Assembly (NCBI GenBank): GCA_963814745.1 | Contig: CAWFEA010000023.1 | Location: forward strand, 62,001-126,000 | DNA length: 64,000 bases | Reading direction: 5' to 3' | Source of the DNA: CAWBRT01 sp963814745 | Lineage (GTDB): Bacteria; Acidobacteriota; Terriglobia; Terriglobales; Acidobacteriaceae | Shown here: piece by piece, positions 17,619 to 25,810 of the stretch | Numbering within the stretch: the stretch's first letter is position 1 | Layout: each line of letters opens with the position of its first letter | Notes under the pieces: generated by a model | Told to the model about the DNA's origin: nothing | Databases searched by the model: none | Seen by the model: only the letters and a program-made list of their open reading frames with translations | Program-made: the position numbers and the translations under genes

Positions 17619-17795
17619 ATGTATTGGACATACTGGATGCTGCGTGTCGCATGTGCGGTGATAATCGTGATATTCGCGTTCATCATGAACGCGATATTCG
17701 ACAAGCTGTCGATCGCCCGTGAGCGCCACAACCGGACAGCAGGTCGTGCGCCGGAATCGGGTCACCCTGCGTTAGCGCAATTTGCGCAGAGGTGA
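17619..17795 (+). CDS. 58-residue putative single-pass membrane protein
   Basis: The frame begins MYWTYWMLRVACAVIIVIFA and continues with FIMNAIFDKLSIARERHNRT, ending at TGA 17793-17795. One strong membrane segment (about residues 7-27) is followed by a basic tail. AAAGGTGG lies about eight bases before ATG 17619. It is alone on the plus strand between two minus-strand operons. No family recognised; support is the ribosome site and the membrane-plus-basic-tail layout. Confidence 0.4.
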   Translation: MYWTYWMLRVACAVIIVIFAFIMNAIFDKLSIARERHNRTAGRAPESGHPALAQFAQR

Positions 17796-17849
17796 TAACG
17801 AAGGCCTGCAATTGTTCCTCCGCTCGATCTAACCGGATTTCGGATTCCG

Positions 17850-18629
17850 CTATTGTGCGGTATAACCCCCATCGGCACAGAAAGATGCGCCGGTGGTATT
17901 ACCGGAGTGCTCCCCGCATAGAAAAACGGCCAGAGCGCCCATCTCTTCCGGCGTGTTGAAACGTCCGCTGGGTTCGGTGGCAATGAGGTTCTGCTGCGCC
18001 TGTTCGTAAGTAATGCCCTGAGTCTGGGCGCGCAAGGCGATCTGCTTCTTCACCAGCTCAGTGAGCACCCACCCCGGACAAATAGCATTGCAGGTTACGC
18101 CGGTCTTGGCGTTTTCCAGAGCTATCGCCTTCGTCAGACCCAAAATGCCGTGCTTGGCGGCTACATAAGCGCACTTATTGATAGAGGCGATCAGCCCATG
18201 AGCGGAGGAAATATTGATAATCCGTCCCCAGTTGCGTGCCTTCATGCAAGGCAGCGCCGCCCGGATCGTATAAAAGGCGGAGGACAAATTTATGGCGATC
18301 ACCGCCTGCCAGCGATCAATGGGGAAGTCCTCGGCAGCGGCAATGTACTGGATTCCCGCATTGTTGACCAGGATATCCACGCCGCCCAATCGCTTCTCCG
18401 TATCGCGCACAAGCTGTTCGCAATCTTCGGGCTTGGCCAGATCGGCACCGTTGTAGAGCACTTCAACGCCGTACCGCCGGATCATTTCCGCCCGTTGCGC
18501 TTCGATCTCAGCGGCCTCGCCGAAGCCATTTAGCATAACCGCACAACCGGCCGCGGCTAGCGCCTCGGCAATGCCCTTGCCAATTCCTGAAGTAGAACCG
18601 GTCACAACTGCTCTGCGTCCTTTTAACAT
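17850..18629 (-). CDS. 3-hydroxybutyrate dehydrogenase (short-chain dehydrogenase)
   Basis: 259 residues from ATG 18629 (GAGGGGG upstream). Rossmann motif TGSTSGIGKGIAEAL, NNAG, catalytic Ser (NISSAHG) and Y-x3-K (YVAAKHG). The region PGWVLTELVKKQI and the length are typical of D-3-hydroxybutyrate dehydrogenases, which interconvert 3-hydroxybutyrate and acetoacetate with NAD. It is the last of a four-gene cluster with a BKACE enzyme, whose product in known cases is acetoacetate; this enzyme would handle it. Confidence 0.85.
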   Translation of the reverse strand: MLKGRRAVVTGSTSGIGKGIAEALAAAGCAVMLNGFGEAAEIEAQRAEMIRRYGVEVLYNGADLAKPEDCEQLVRDTEKRLGGVDILVNNAGIQYIAAAEDFPIDRWQAVIAINLSSAFYTIRAALPCMKARNWGRIINISSAHGLIASINKCAYVAAKHGILGLTKAIALENAKTGVTCNAICPGWVLTELVKKQIALRAQTQGITYEQAQQNLIATEPSGRFNTPEEMGALAVFLCGEHSGNTTGASFCADGGYTAQ

Positions 18630-18796
18630 GCAAGCCCCCTCATGATCGCCTTCGATCGGTTGCTGCAATCCAGAAAAGTCTACATTTCCTATGATTCTAA
18701 TATTGTGAACTTCCACAGGGGCGAAAGATGAATTTCCGTCCTGTTTCTTTCGTCAGCAATGACGCCTTGAATTGCTTTTCTGGCAGCCATCCCGCG

Positions 18797-19627
18797 CTAA
18801 AAATGATAGCCACCGCCGCAGATCAGAACTTCCCCCGTAACGTAATCGGACAAAGGCGAGCAGAAAAACAAGACCGCGCCGGCAGCTTCTTCGGGAGTGC
18901 CGATCCGGCCTAGCGGGCACGCATTCTTGATTGAGTCCAGCATGCTCTGCTGCACTCCCAGTTTGATCAGCTGACCCTTCATGGCAAGCTTTTCGCCGTC
19001 ACTCTGCAATGACTGAACCAGACGGGTTGCGATCAGGCCGAAGCCGACCGCGTTTACGTTCACGTTGTAGCGGCCCCACTCCTTCGCCAGCGTTTTGGTA
19101 AGGCCAATGACGCCGGCTTTTCCAGAGGAGTAGCCCGCCTGCCCGGGGTTGCCGTCCGTGCCCGCAATCGACGTGATGTTGACCACCTTTCGCATGACCC
19201 TTTCACCAGCCGCGATCTCTTTCTTTGCCGCCTCGCGAATATAGCCAGAGGCAGCGCGGAGAACCCGGAACGGCGCCAGCAGGTGAATCTCCAGCATTGC
19301 CAGGAACTGCTCGTCGGTCGTCTTCTGAATGACGCTGTCCCAGCTATAACCGGCGTTGTTTACGATGATGTCAACGGAGCCGAAGGTTGAGAGCGTGCTG
19401 CCGATCAACTGGTCAGGGTAGGCTGTATCGGTCAGATCGCCGGTCGAGTGGCAAATGCAATAGCCTTTTGACCGCAGCTCATTTTCCGTCTGCGTTACGG
19501 CGGCTTCGTCCAGGTCATTCAACATGACGCTTGCCCCGGCGGAAGCAAGCGTGGAGGCAATTGCCCGTCCGATGCCGCGTCCTGAGCCGGTCACCAACGC
19601 TGTCTTGCCCTTCAAGTTAAATGTCAT
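18797..19627 (-). CDS. Short-chain dehydrogenase/reductase, 3-oxoacyl reductase-like
   Basis: 276 residues. TGSGRGIGRAIAST (cofactor), NNAG, catalytic Ser in NITSIAG and YSSGKAG for Y-x3-K. An insertion of about 15 residues (QSLQSDGEKLAMKGQLIK) precedes the C-terminal PLGRIGTPEEAAGAVLFF. Family members reduce 3-oxo or oxidise 3-hydroxy groups; which substrate is used here is not clear. It lies between the BKACE gene (35-base gap) and the 3-hydroxybutyrate dehydrogenase gene. Confidence 0.82.
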   Translation of the reverse strand: MTFNLKGKTALVTGSGRGIGRAIASTLASAGASVMLNDLDEAAVTQTENELRSKGYCICHSTGDLTDTAYPDQLIGSTLSTFGSVDIIVNNAGYSWDSVIQKTTDEQFLAMLEIHLLAPFRVLRAASGYIREAAKKEIAAGERVMRKVVNITSIAGTDGNPGQAGYSSGKAGVIGLTKTLAKEWGRYNVNVNAVGFGLIATRLVQSLQSDGEKLAMKGQLIKLGVQQSMLDSIKNACPLGRIGTPEEAAGAVLFFCSPLSDYVTGEVLICGGGYHF

Positions 19628-19662
19628 CTATTTCCCTCATTATTCCCGGGAAGCACCTGGAA

Positions 19663-20613
19663 CTACACGGATGCTTTTGCAGCCGCCATCCAACCCGTTT
19701 TGCCGCTGCCCTTCAACCCAAGGGTGGAACGCGCTTCGTCGGGATTCGCGATCTCTATGCTGAGCTGTTGAGCCATGTTCACGACTCTGGCCACCTGGTC
19801 CGCACTGGAATGGGCGAGCTGGCCGGGGCCGACGTACAAATTGTCCTCGAGCCCAACGCGCGTGTTTCCGCCCATCGCCAAAGCCACCGCCATGAGCGGA
19901 AGCTGCGCTTTGCCCGCCGCGCATACCGACCATACGAAGTTCTCTTCCCCGAGGGCTCGCACCGCCGTTTCGTACAAGAATATGAGATTCTGCGGCGTGG
20001 CCGGTATTCCGCCCAAAATACCTAAGACAAATTGCAGGTAGATTGGTGGGCGCATAACCCCCAGGTCAATCAGGTGCCTGATGTTGTTAATCATCCCCAC
20101 GTCATACACTTCCAACTCGGGTTTGGTTTCGGCTTCCTGCATCGCTTTGGAATAGTACTTCAACGTCCGGAAAGTATTGGAGAAAATCAGATCTTCCGTG
20201 GCTTCCAGGTAAGGGATTTCCCAATCGAAACGCGGCTGCTTGATCTTGGCAGTCAGCGGATAGATCGCGAAGTTGATAGACCCGGAGTTCAAGGAGGCCA
20301 GCTCAGGCCGCAGAACGCTGATGGGCCGGAGTCGTTCTTCCATGGACATGCCCAGGCCGCCGCCGGTGGTAATGCAGATTACCACATTGCAGCGCGCCGA
20401 AATTTTGCTGACGATTTCCCGAAACAGATTGAAGTCGCTATTTGGCTTTCCCGTCTTGGGATCGCGAGCGTGGATATGTACAACCGAGGCTCCAGCCGCA
20501 TTCGCTTTGACCGCGTCTTCGGCGATCTCGTCAGGCGTACAGGGCAGATACGGAGAGAGACTAGGCACATGAATGCCGCCCGTAATTGCCGCCGTGATGA
20601 TTACTTTAGACAT
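19663..20613 (-). CDS. BKACE family enzyme (DUF849, beta-keto acid cleavage enzyme)
   Basis: 316 residues from ATG 20613 (GGAGAG upstream). The metal-binding pattern is visible: AAITGGIHVP at the start and VVHIHARDPKTGKP (two His). Further on come ITTGGG, LNSGSINF and WSVCAAGKAQLPL. BKACEs condense a beta-keto acid with acetyl-CoA to give acetoacetate and a new acyl-CoA, as in lysine fermentation and carnitine breakdown. The neighbours (hydroxyacyl dehydrogenase, two short-chain dehydrogenases) supply the oxidation of a 3-hydroxy acid and use of acetoacetate. Substrate unknown. Confidence 0.88.
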   Translation of the reverse strand: MSKVIITAAITGGIHVPSLSPYLPCTPDEIAEDAVKANAAGASVVHIHARDPKTGKPNSDFNLFREIVSKISARCNVVICITTGGGLGMSMEERLRPISVLRPELASLNSGSINFAIYPLTAKIKQPRFDWEIPYLEATEDLIFSNTFRTLKYYSKAMQEAETKPELEVYDVGMINNIRHLIDLGVMRPPIYLQFVLGILGGIPATPQNLIFLYETAVRALGEENFVWSVCAAGKAQLPLMAVALAMGGNTRVGLEDNLYVGPGQLAHSSADQVARVVNMAQQLSIEIANPDEARSTLGLKGSGKTGWMAAAKASV

Positions 20614-20643
20614 GAAACTCTCCACTCTCAAAATTTGTCAGGG

Positions 20644-21618
20644 TCACTTGGAACTACGTTCCAAAGGTCGGTTGTGGACGTAATAAGTCGAAGCTTTCAG
20701 CTGATGAATCAGCTTCTTCATAAACTGTCGTTTGATTTCCGGGGCTGAGTCCGGATCGTACTTGTAAAACCCTTCGCCGCTCTTGAGGCCGAGTTTTCCT
20801 TGCTCAACCTTTTCCCGCAATAACCTATTAGCCTTGGTCGAGTTATCCATGACATTCAACAGGTTGTCTCCCACGATGCACCAGATATCCAGCCCGCCGA
20901 AATCGGCGACTTCCAGCTGTCCAGTGGTCGCATAGCGGAAGGCCGGGCCGAATTTCAAAGCTTTATCAACGTCCTCGGGAGCCGCTATGCCCTGCTCGAT
21001 AATGGAAAACACTTCACGCGCCACACCCTGCTGAATCCTGTTCGCCACCAAACCCGGAACATCCTTCAACACTTTGACCGTCTGCTTCTGGATAGACTGA
21101 TAGAGCTGCTCGACCTCCTGGTAAATCTCTTCCGGCATATTGCCGAAGAAAGAGAGTTCGACAATAGGCATCAAGTGGCCGGGATTGTACCAGTGGTTGA
21201 CCGTCATCCTTTGCCGGCGCTTCTGGCGTACGAACTCCATCATTGGATTTAGAGCGAGGCTTGACGTATTACTCGCCAAAATCGTGTGCTCCGGGCAATA
21301 CGCATCCAAAGTTTGAAATAAGCCTTGCTTGAGCTTCAGGATTTCCGGTACAGCCTCAATTACGTAATCCCGATCGTCAACCGCGGGCTTGAGCTCGGCG
21401 AACAGCTGAATGCGCGCGAGTATCGAGGGTATGGTCTCGCCGCGAATATATTCTTCTTCCGCCAGCAACTCCAACTCTTGCTCGATCGCCTGCTTGACGC
21501 CCGCCCGGCACTTCGCATCGGGTTCAAACAAGTTAACGTCATATCCATACATGGCGAACGCTTCCGCGATGCCATGTCCCATGGTGCCCGCGCCTAACAC
21601 CGCAATTTTTGAGATCAT
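20644..21618 (-). CDS. 3-hydroxyacyl-CoA dehydrogenase family protein
   Basis: 324 residues from ATG 21618 (GAGGAG upstream). NAD motif VLGAGTMGHGIAEAFAMYG, then NTSSLALNPMM and VNHWYNPGHLMPIVELS. The HWYNPxHLxPxVE form, in place of HFFNP, is seen in relatives acting on free hydroxy acids such as carnitine and gulonate dehydrogenases, so a free 3-hydroxy acid is a plausible substrate (inference). First gene of the cluster; the BKACE gene follows 30 bases later. Confidence 0.85.
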   Translation of the reverse strand: MISKIAVLGAGTMGHGIAEAFAMYGYDVNLFEPDAKCRAGVKQAIEQELELLAEEEYIRGETIPSILARIQLFAELKPAVDDRDYVIEAVPEILKLKQGLFQTLDAYCPEHTILASNTSSLALNPMMEFVRQKRRQRMTVNHWYNPGHLMPIVELSFFGNMPEEIYQEVEQLYQSIQKQTVKVLKDVPGLVANRIQQGVAREVFSIIEQGIAAPEDVDKALKFGPAFRYATTGQLEVADFGGLDIWCIVGDNLLNVMDNSTKANRLLREKVEQGKLGLKSGEGFYKYDPDSAPEIKRQFMKKLIHQLKASTYYVHNRPLERSSK

Positions 21619-21868
21619 TGCCGATCGCTCCTCGTTTGCAGGAACCACCAGAATATACGACTTTTCTGGCGAAGAGGATACAACGCAGGTCTGGATTATG
21701 ATGAGCACACCGATGAGTTTCTTCCGTCCCCGGTCGTAGGCGAGGTGGGCGGGGTGATGGAAAGAATGCCGATCCAGATGCTGATAAATCCGGCAGCTTT
21801 CGTTCTGGATTCACAATTTGTCCGAAAAAATATTAGGATGACATGTGGGCATTATTTGGGAGAGAAAG

Positions 21869-23082
21869 ATGAAATATCGCGCGGGCCGTCACTTCCTTCA
21901 AATACCGGGGCCGACCAATGTTCCCGATCGGGTGCTGCGGGCGATTGAGCGCCCCACCATCGATCATCGCGGTCCCGAGTTCGCCGGATTGGGCAAAGAG
22001 ATTCTCGAGGGGTGCGAAACCATCTTTCAGTGCGCCGGACCGGTCGTAGATCTTTCCTTCATCAGGCACGGGAGCTTGGGAAGCTTCGCTCGTCAATACG
22101 CTTTCGCCCGGCGACAGGGTGCTGATGTTTGAGACCGGGCAGTTCGCCGCGCTGTGGCAGCAAATGGCTAAACGCCTCGGCTTCGAAGTCGAGTTCGTCC
22201 CCGGCGACTGGCGGCACGGCGTGGATCGGCCGTCGTCGAGCGGCGTTTGCGCGAGGATCGCGAGCACCAGTTCAAGGCGGTCATGATCGTGCACAACGAG
22301 ACCTCGACCGGGGTCACGAGCCGCGTCGGCGAGGTCCGCAAAGCCATGACCGGGCGCAAGCATCCGGCGCTGTTGCTGGTCGACACCATCTCCTCGCTCG
22401 CCTCGATTGACTACCGGCACGACGAATGGGGGGTTGACGTGACGTTTCGCGGCTCGCAGAAAAGGCTTGATGCTGCCTCCCGGCCTCGGCTTCAATGCCA
22501 TCTCGCGAAAAGGCGCTGGCGGCCGCGAAAGCCGGCCGCATGCCGCGCTCGTACTGGGATTGGACGGAGATGCTGAACCGAACGCCAGCGGCTTTTTCCC
22601 CTACACGCCCGCCACCAACCTGCTCTACGGGTTGCGCGAGGCCATGGCGATGCTGCTGGAAGAGGGGCTCGAGCAGGTGTTCGCCCGCCACCACCGGCAT
22701 GCCGCCGCCACGCGCGCCGCGGTCGAGGCTTGGGGCCTGGAAGTGCTGGCGCTCGATCCGCGTGAATACTCGAGCACGCTGACGGCGGTGCTGATGCCCG
22801 CCGGCTACGATGCCGACGAGTTCCGCAAAGTGGTCGCTCGACCGTTTCGATATGTCGCTTGGCACCGGGCTCGGCAAGTTGAAAGGCAAGGTCTTCCGCA
22901 TCGGCCACCTGGGCGATTTCAACGACCTCATGCTGGTGGGCTCGCTCGGCGGCGTGGAGATGGCACTGCGCGTGGCCGGGGTTCCGCATCGTAACGGGGG
23001 AGTGCAGGCGGCGATGGACCTATTGGCCAAGGCCGCGGTTTCCGAGCCTCAGCCCGCCATGAGCAAAGCCGGCGTGCGTTGA
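21869..23082 (+). CDS. Class V aminotransferase, serine-glyoxylate/alanine-glyoxylate type (several frameshifts)
   Basis: The N-terminus MKYRAGRHFLQIPGPTNVPDRVLRAIERPTIDHRGPEF (ATG 21869, GGGAGAG upstream) and, in other frames, LMFETGQFAALWQQMAKRLGFEVEFVPGDW, MIVHNETSTGVTSRVGEVRKAM, LLVDTISSLASIDYRHDEWGVDV and the PLP-lysine region RGSQKRLMLPPGLGFNAISRKA show an almost full-length aminotransferase of about 400 residues. It ends LAKAAVSEPQPAMSKAGVR. At least five one-base shifts lie between 22065 and 22840. Known enzymes convert serine plus glyoxylate to hydroxypyruvate and glycine. Two unusual genes follow directly, so the role here may differ. Confidence 0.7.
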
Positions 23083-23114
23083 TCACCCGAGGCAGGTGGA
23101 TTGCGAGGTAGCTC

Positions 23115-23956
23115 GTGAAGATCAGTACAGACAAATGCGTTGCCTGCGGCAACTGCACCTACGTTTGCCCGATGGGCGCAATTTACATCGATCCGGGTTC
23201 AGGCCGCGCCACAGTCGATCGCGACGAGTGCGTGGAATGCTACGCCTGCTTCAACGGCCTGAGCCAGGAGCACCTCAACCCGACGCTGGTGCGCACCATG
23301 CGGAAGATCCTGTTCGGAATGATGCGGCTGCGCTTCGATCCCGAGCCGGACGTCTGCCCCACGGCGGCCTTCGAGCCGGAGGAGCTGGTTGGCCGCGGGT
23401 GGTCCGGCGCGCCTTTTCTGATCCGCGGGTCCCGCACGAGTCCACGGGCGTGGAAGGGCGCGGAACCGAAGAAGTGAAAACCAACGACGTGAGCGGGCGG
23501 GTGAAGGCCGGGGAGGCCGGGCTTCACCATCGAGTTCGGCCGTCCCGGAGTGGGCGTGCGCTTCGCGCGAGATCCAGGAGATGTGCTCGGCGCTGGCGGA
23601 GGCCGGGATCGCTTTCGAGGAGCAAAAATCCCGGTCACCTCGCTGATGCAGGATGCGGGCCAGCGGCGCGCATTCGCGCCGACATACTGGGCGAGAAGAT
23701 CATGTCGGCCATCGTCGAAATCAAGGTTCCCATCGAGCGCATGGAAGAGATGATCGGCGTGGTGTGGGAGGTGGAGAAACAGGCTCGACACGGTGGTGGC
23801 GATCGGGGTGGGCGCGCGCTGCGACGAGAACGGCGAGGAGGAGGCCGTGGCCCGAATCCTGCGAGAGGCTCGGGATACAAACTGGAGCGCGCCAAGACGA
23901 ATACGGGCTGGGACGGGCACTTCCGCCGACTCCAGGCTGCGCAGGCAAACGCATGA
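23115..23956 (+). CDS. 4Fe-4S protein with C-terminal unknown domain (frameshifted)
   Basis: Starts at GTG 23115 (GAGG upstream): MKISTDKCVACGNCTYVCPMGAIYI, then ECVECYACFNGLSQ and, 50 residues later, DVCPTAAF. This is a two-cluster ferredoxin with a long insertion before the last cysteine. After shifts near 23390, 23520, 23630 and 23780 the protein continues FTIEFGRPGVGVRFREIQEMCSALAEAGI, VEIKVPIERMEEMIGVVWEVEKQLDTVVAIGVGARCDENGEEE and ends near 23956. I do not recognise the C-terminal domain. It overlaps the next gene by ATGA. Confidence 0.6.
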
Positions 23957-24640
23957 CCAACACACTGCATCGCTACGGCGACGCGGAGAGTTTCCGCGAC
24001 GACTACATCGTTTTCGCCATTGCCAGCAAGGGCAAGAACGACAAGGGCGCCGTGCCCAAGCTGCGGCGATTTCTCGAAATCGCCTATCGAATATCAGTCC
24101 GGTGAACCTGGGCGATGCCCGCCATGGCGGCGCGGTGCGGCCGTCGCGGACATCATGAACTCCCCTGTCCCACTGGACGGCGCGAACTGAAACCGGACTT
24201 CAGGGCCGTGATCGAGGGTGTGGACGCGCCCACCACGTGCGCCGCCGTGTTCGACAACCGCACGGCGGCGGAGGATTTCGTCAAGCGCATCCGGCAAGGA
24301 AGCGATTTCGGCCTGAGCGTCAATATCTCGACCTCGATCGACGGCGCCGAGCAATGCTGCCACGCGGCCGGCATCGCGCGTCACAGCGTGGGATATTCGC
24401 TTGGGTTTCGAGGGCAGGACGGAGAAGCTGCCGAATTCGCAGGTGCTGACGCTTTCCACCATGTGCGGCCACGGCATGGTCAGCCACTCCGCTTGCCAAG
24501 AAGATGATCGACTGGGTAAAGGAAGGGCGGCGCACGCCGGAGAGGCGGTCTGCTATCTGGCGCGCTTCTGCTCCTGCGGCGTCTACAATCCAAGCCGCGC
24601 CAAGCGCATTCTGGAAGAGGCGCGGCACACCACGAAATGA
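23953..24640 (+). CDS. Uncharacterised conserved cysteine-containing protein (frameshifted)
   Basis: Corrected product about 230 residues: MTNTLHRYGDAESFRDDYIVFAIASKGKNDKGAVPKLRRFLEIAYR, then ELKPDFRAVIEGVDAPTTCAAVFDNRTAAEDFVKRI, GLSVNISTSIDGAEQCCHAAGIARHSVGYSLGFEGRTEKLPNSQVLTLSTMCGHGMVSHSLAKKMIDWVKEGRR and AVCYLARFCSCGVYNPSRAKRILEEARHTTK. Three or more frameshifts. The MCGHGM and FCSCG motifs could bind metal or an Fe-S cluster. I recognise no named family, though the text reads like a conserved protein. It overlaps the 4Fe-4S gene, so the pair and the aminotransferase probably work together. Confidence 0.6.
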
Positions 24641-25000
24641 GGCTGCCAAAAACCTGGATTCGGCTGGCAGAATCTCCAGGCCCAAATCGGGAAGAGAAAT
24701 ACTGAATCGTCGCAACGTTTTTGCAATCAATACAACGCAAGGTAAGTAGCTGGGCATCTGGTTGATTTGGTGCTTTGTGTAGATGTCATTATGAGTGGTT
24801 GATTACCCCAGGGGTGAGCGAAGCGCGTCCGCGCGGATGCGACCTGGGTGGCGACTTTTTTCCCGGAATTTTTGATTTGTGAGCCGCGGCCGCGTTGCCG
24901 TTCGAGGCAGGGCAACCGTCCGGCGCCAGCTCCGCCATCCGCAATGGCCGGCTTGGGGCCGCCAACAGACACAGTGAAGGGCATTGGATAGACGCAAGAC
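24641..25000. promoter_or_regulatory. Leader region of the ACIII-oxidase operon
   Basis: A 360-base gap without a gene, upstream of actA. A possible promoter is TTGATT (near 24762) with CATTAT about 18 bases downstream; the match is modest. No operator palindrome or terminator is evident. Confidence 0.3.
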
Positions 25001-25745
25001 ATGGCCCAGATCTTCCATCGCAGTGCCAATACCATAGCCCGCGTCAGCATGTTCGGCGCGGTCTTTCTGATCGCCGGAGTGCTGTGGGCGGCGTTGCAGA
25101 TGCAGCGCTCGCCCTATTTCACTTACGCCGGCGTCGCGCGTACGCAGCCGGTCCCGTTCAGCCACCAGCATCACGTATGCCGGGCTTGGCATCGATTGCC
25201 GCTACTGCCATACCTCGGTCGAGGTATCCGGCTTTGCGGGAATTCCGCCGACCAAGACCTGCATGAACTGCCACTCGCAGATGTGGATCAACGCGCCGAT
25301 GCTGGAGCCGGTGCGGGAGAGCTACCGCTCGGGCGCAGTTCGCTGGTGTGGACCCGGGCCAACGCTCTGCCCGACTTCGTTTACTTCGACCACAGCATTC
25401 ACATCAACAAGGGCGTGGGCTGCAACACCTGCCACGGCGCGGTTGACAAGATGCCGCTGATGTACAACCAGGCATCGCTGCAGATGGAGTTGTGCCTCGA
25501 TTGCCATCGCGAGCCGGAGAAGCAGATACGGCCGCACCATATCCAGCCGAGGCCCGACGATCCGAAGAGTGAAATCGACCAGGTATTCAACATGACGTAC
25601 CAGCCGCCGACTTCGCTGACAGCCGGTGACGTTGCCGGACGGCAAGAGATTCACGGATCAGGCGGCGCTGGGCGCATACCTGGCGGGGCAGTACCACCTG
25701 CGCAGCGAGCGCGACATAACCAGTTGCAACACCTGTCATCGCTGA
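25001..25745 (+). CDS. actA: Alternative complex III pentaheme cytochrome c, ActA (frameshifted)
   Basis: One N-terminal membrane anchor (VSMFGAVFLIAGVLWAALQM) is followed by five heme motifs: CRYCH, CMNCH, CNTCH, CLDCH and a final CNTCH just before the stop at 25743. That number and the anchor are typical of ActA, which takes part in electron transfer from quinol to periplasmic carriers. One-base shifts lie near 25172, 25330-25350 and 25620; all heme motifs survive across the frames. Corrected length about 245 residues. First gene of the operon. Confidence 0.83.
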
Positions 25746-25810
25746 TCGCCGGCGGCGGCGATTGCGGCTTGAACGCAATTGAAATTTTGACGAGCGGAAC
25801 CGAAAAGCCA

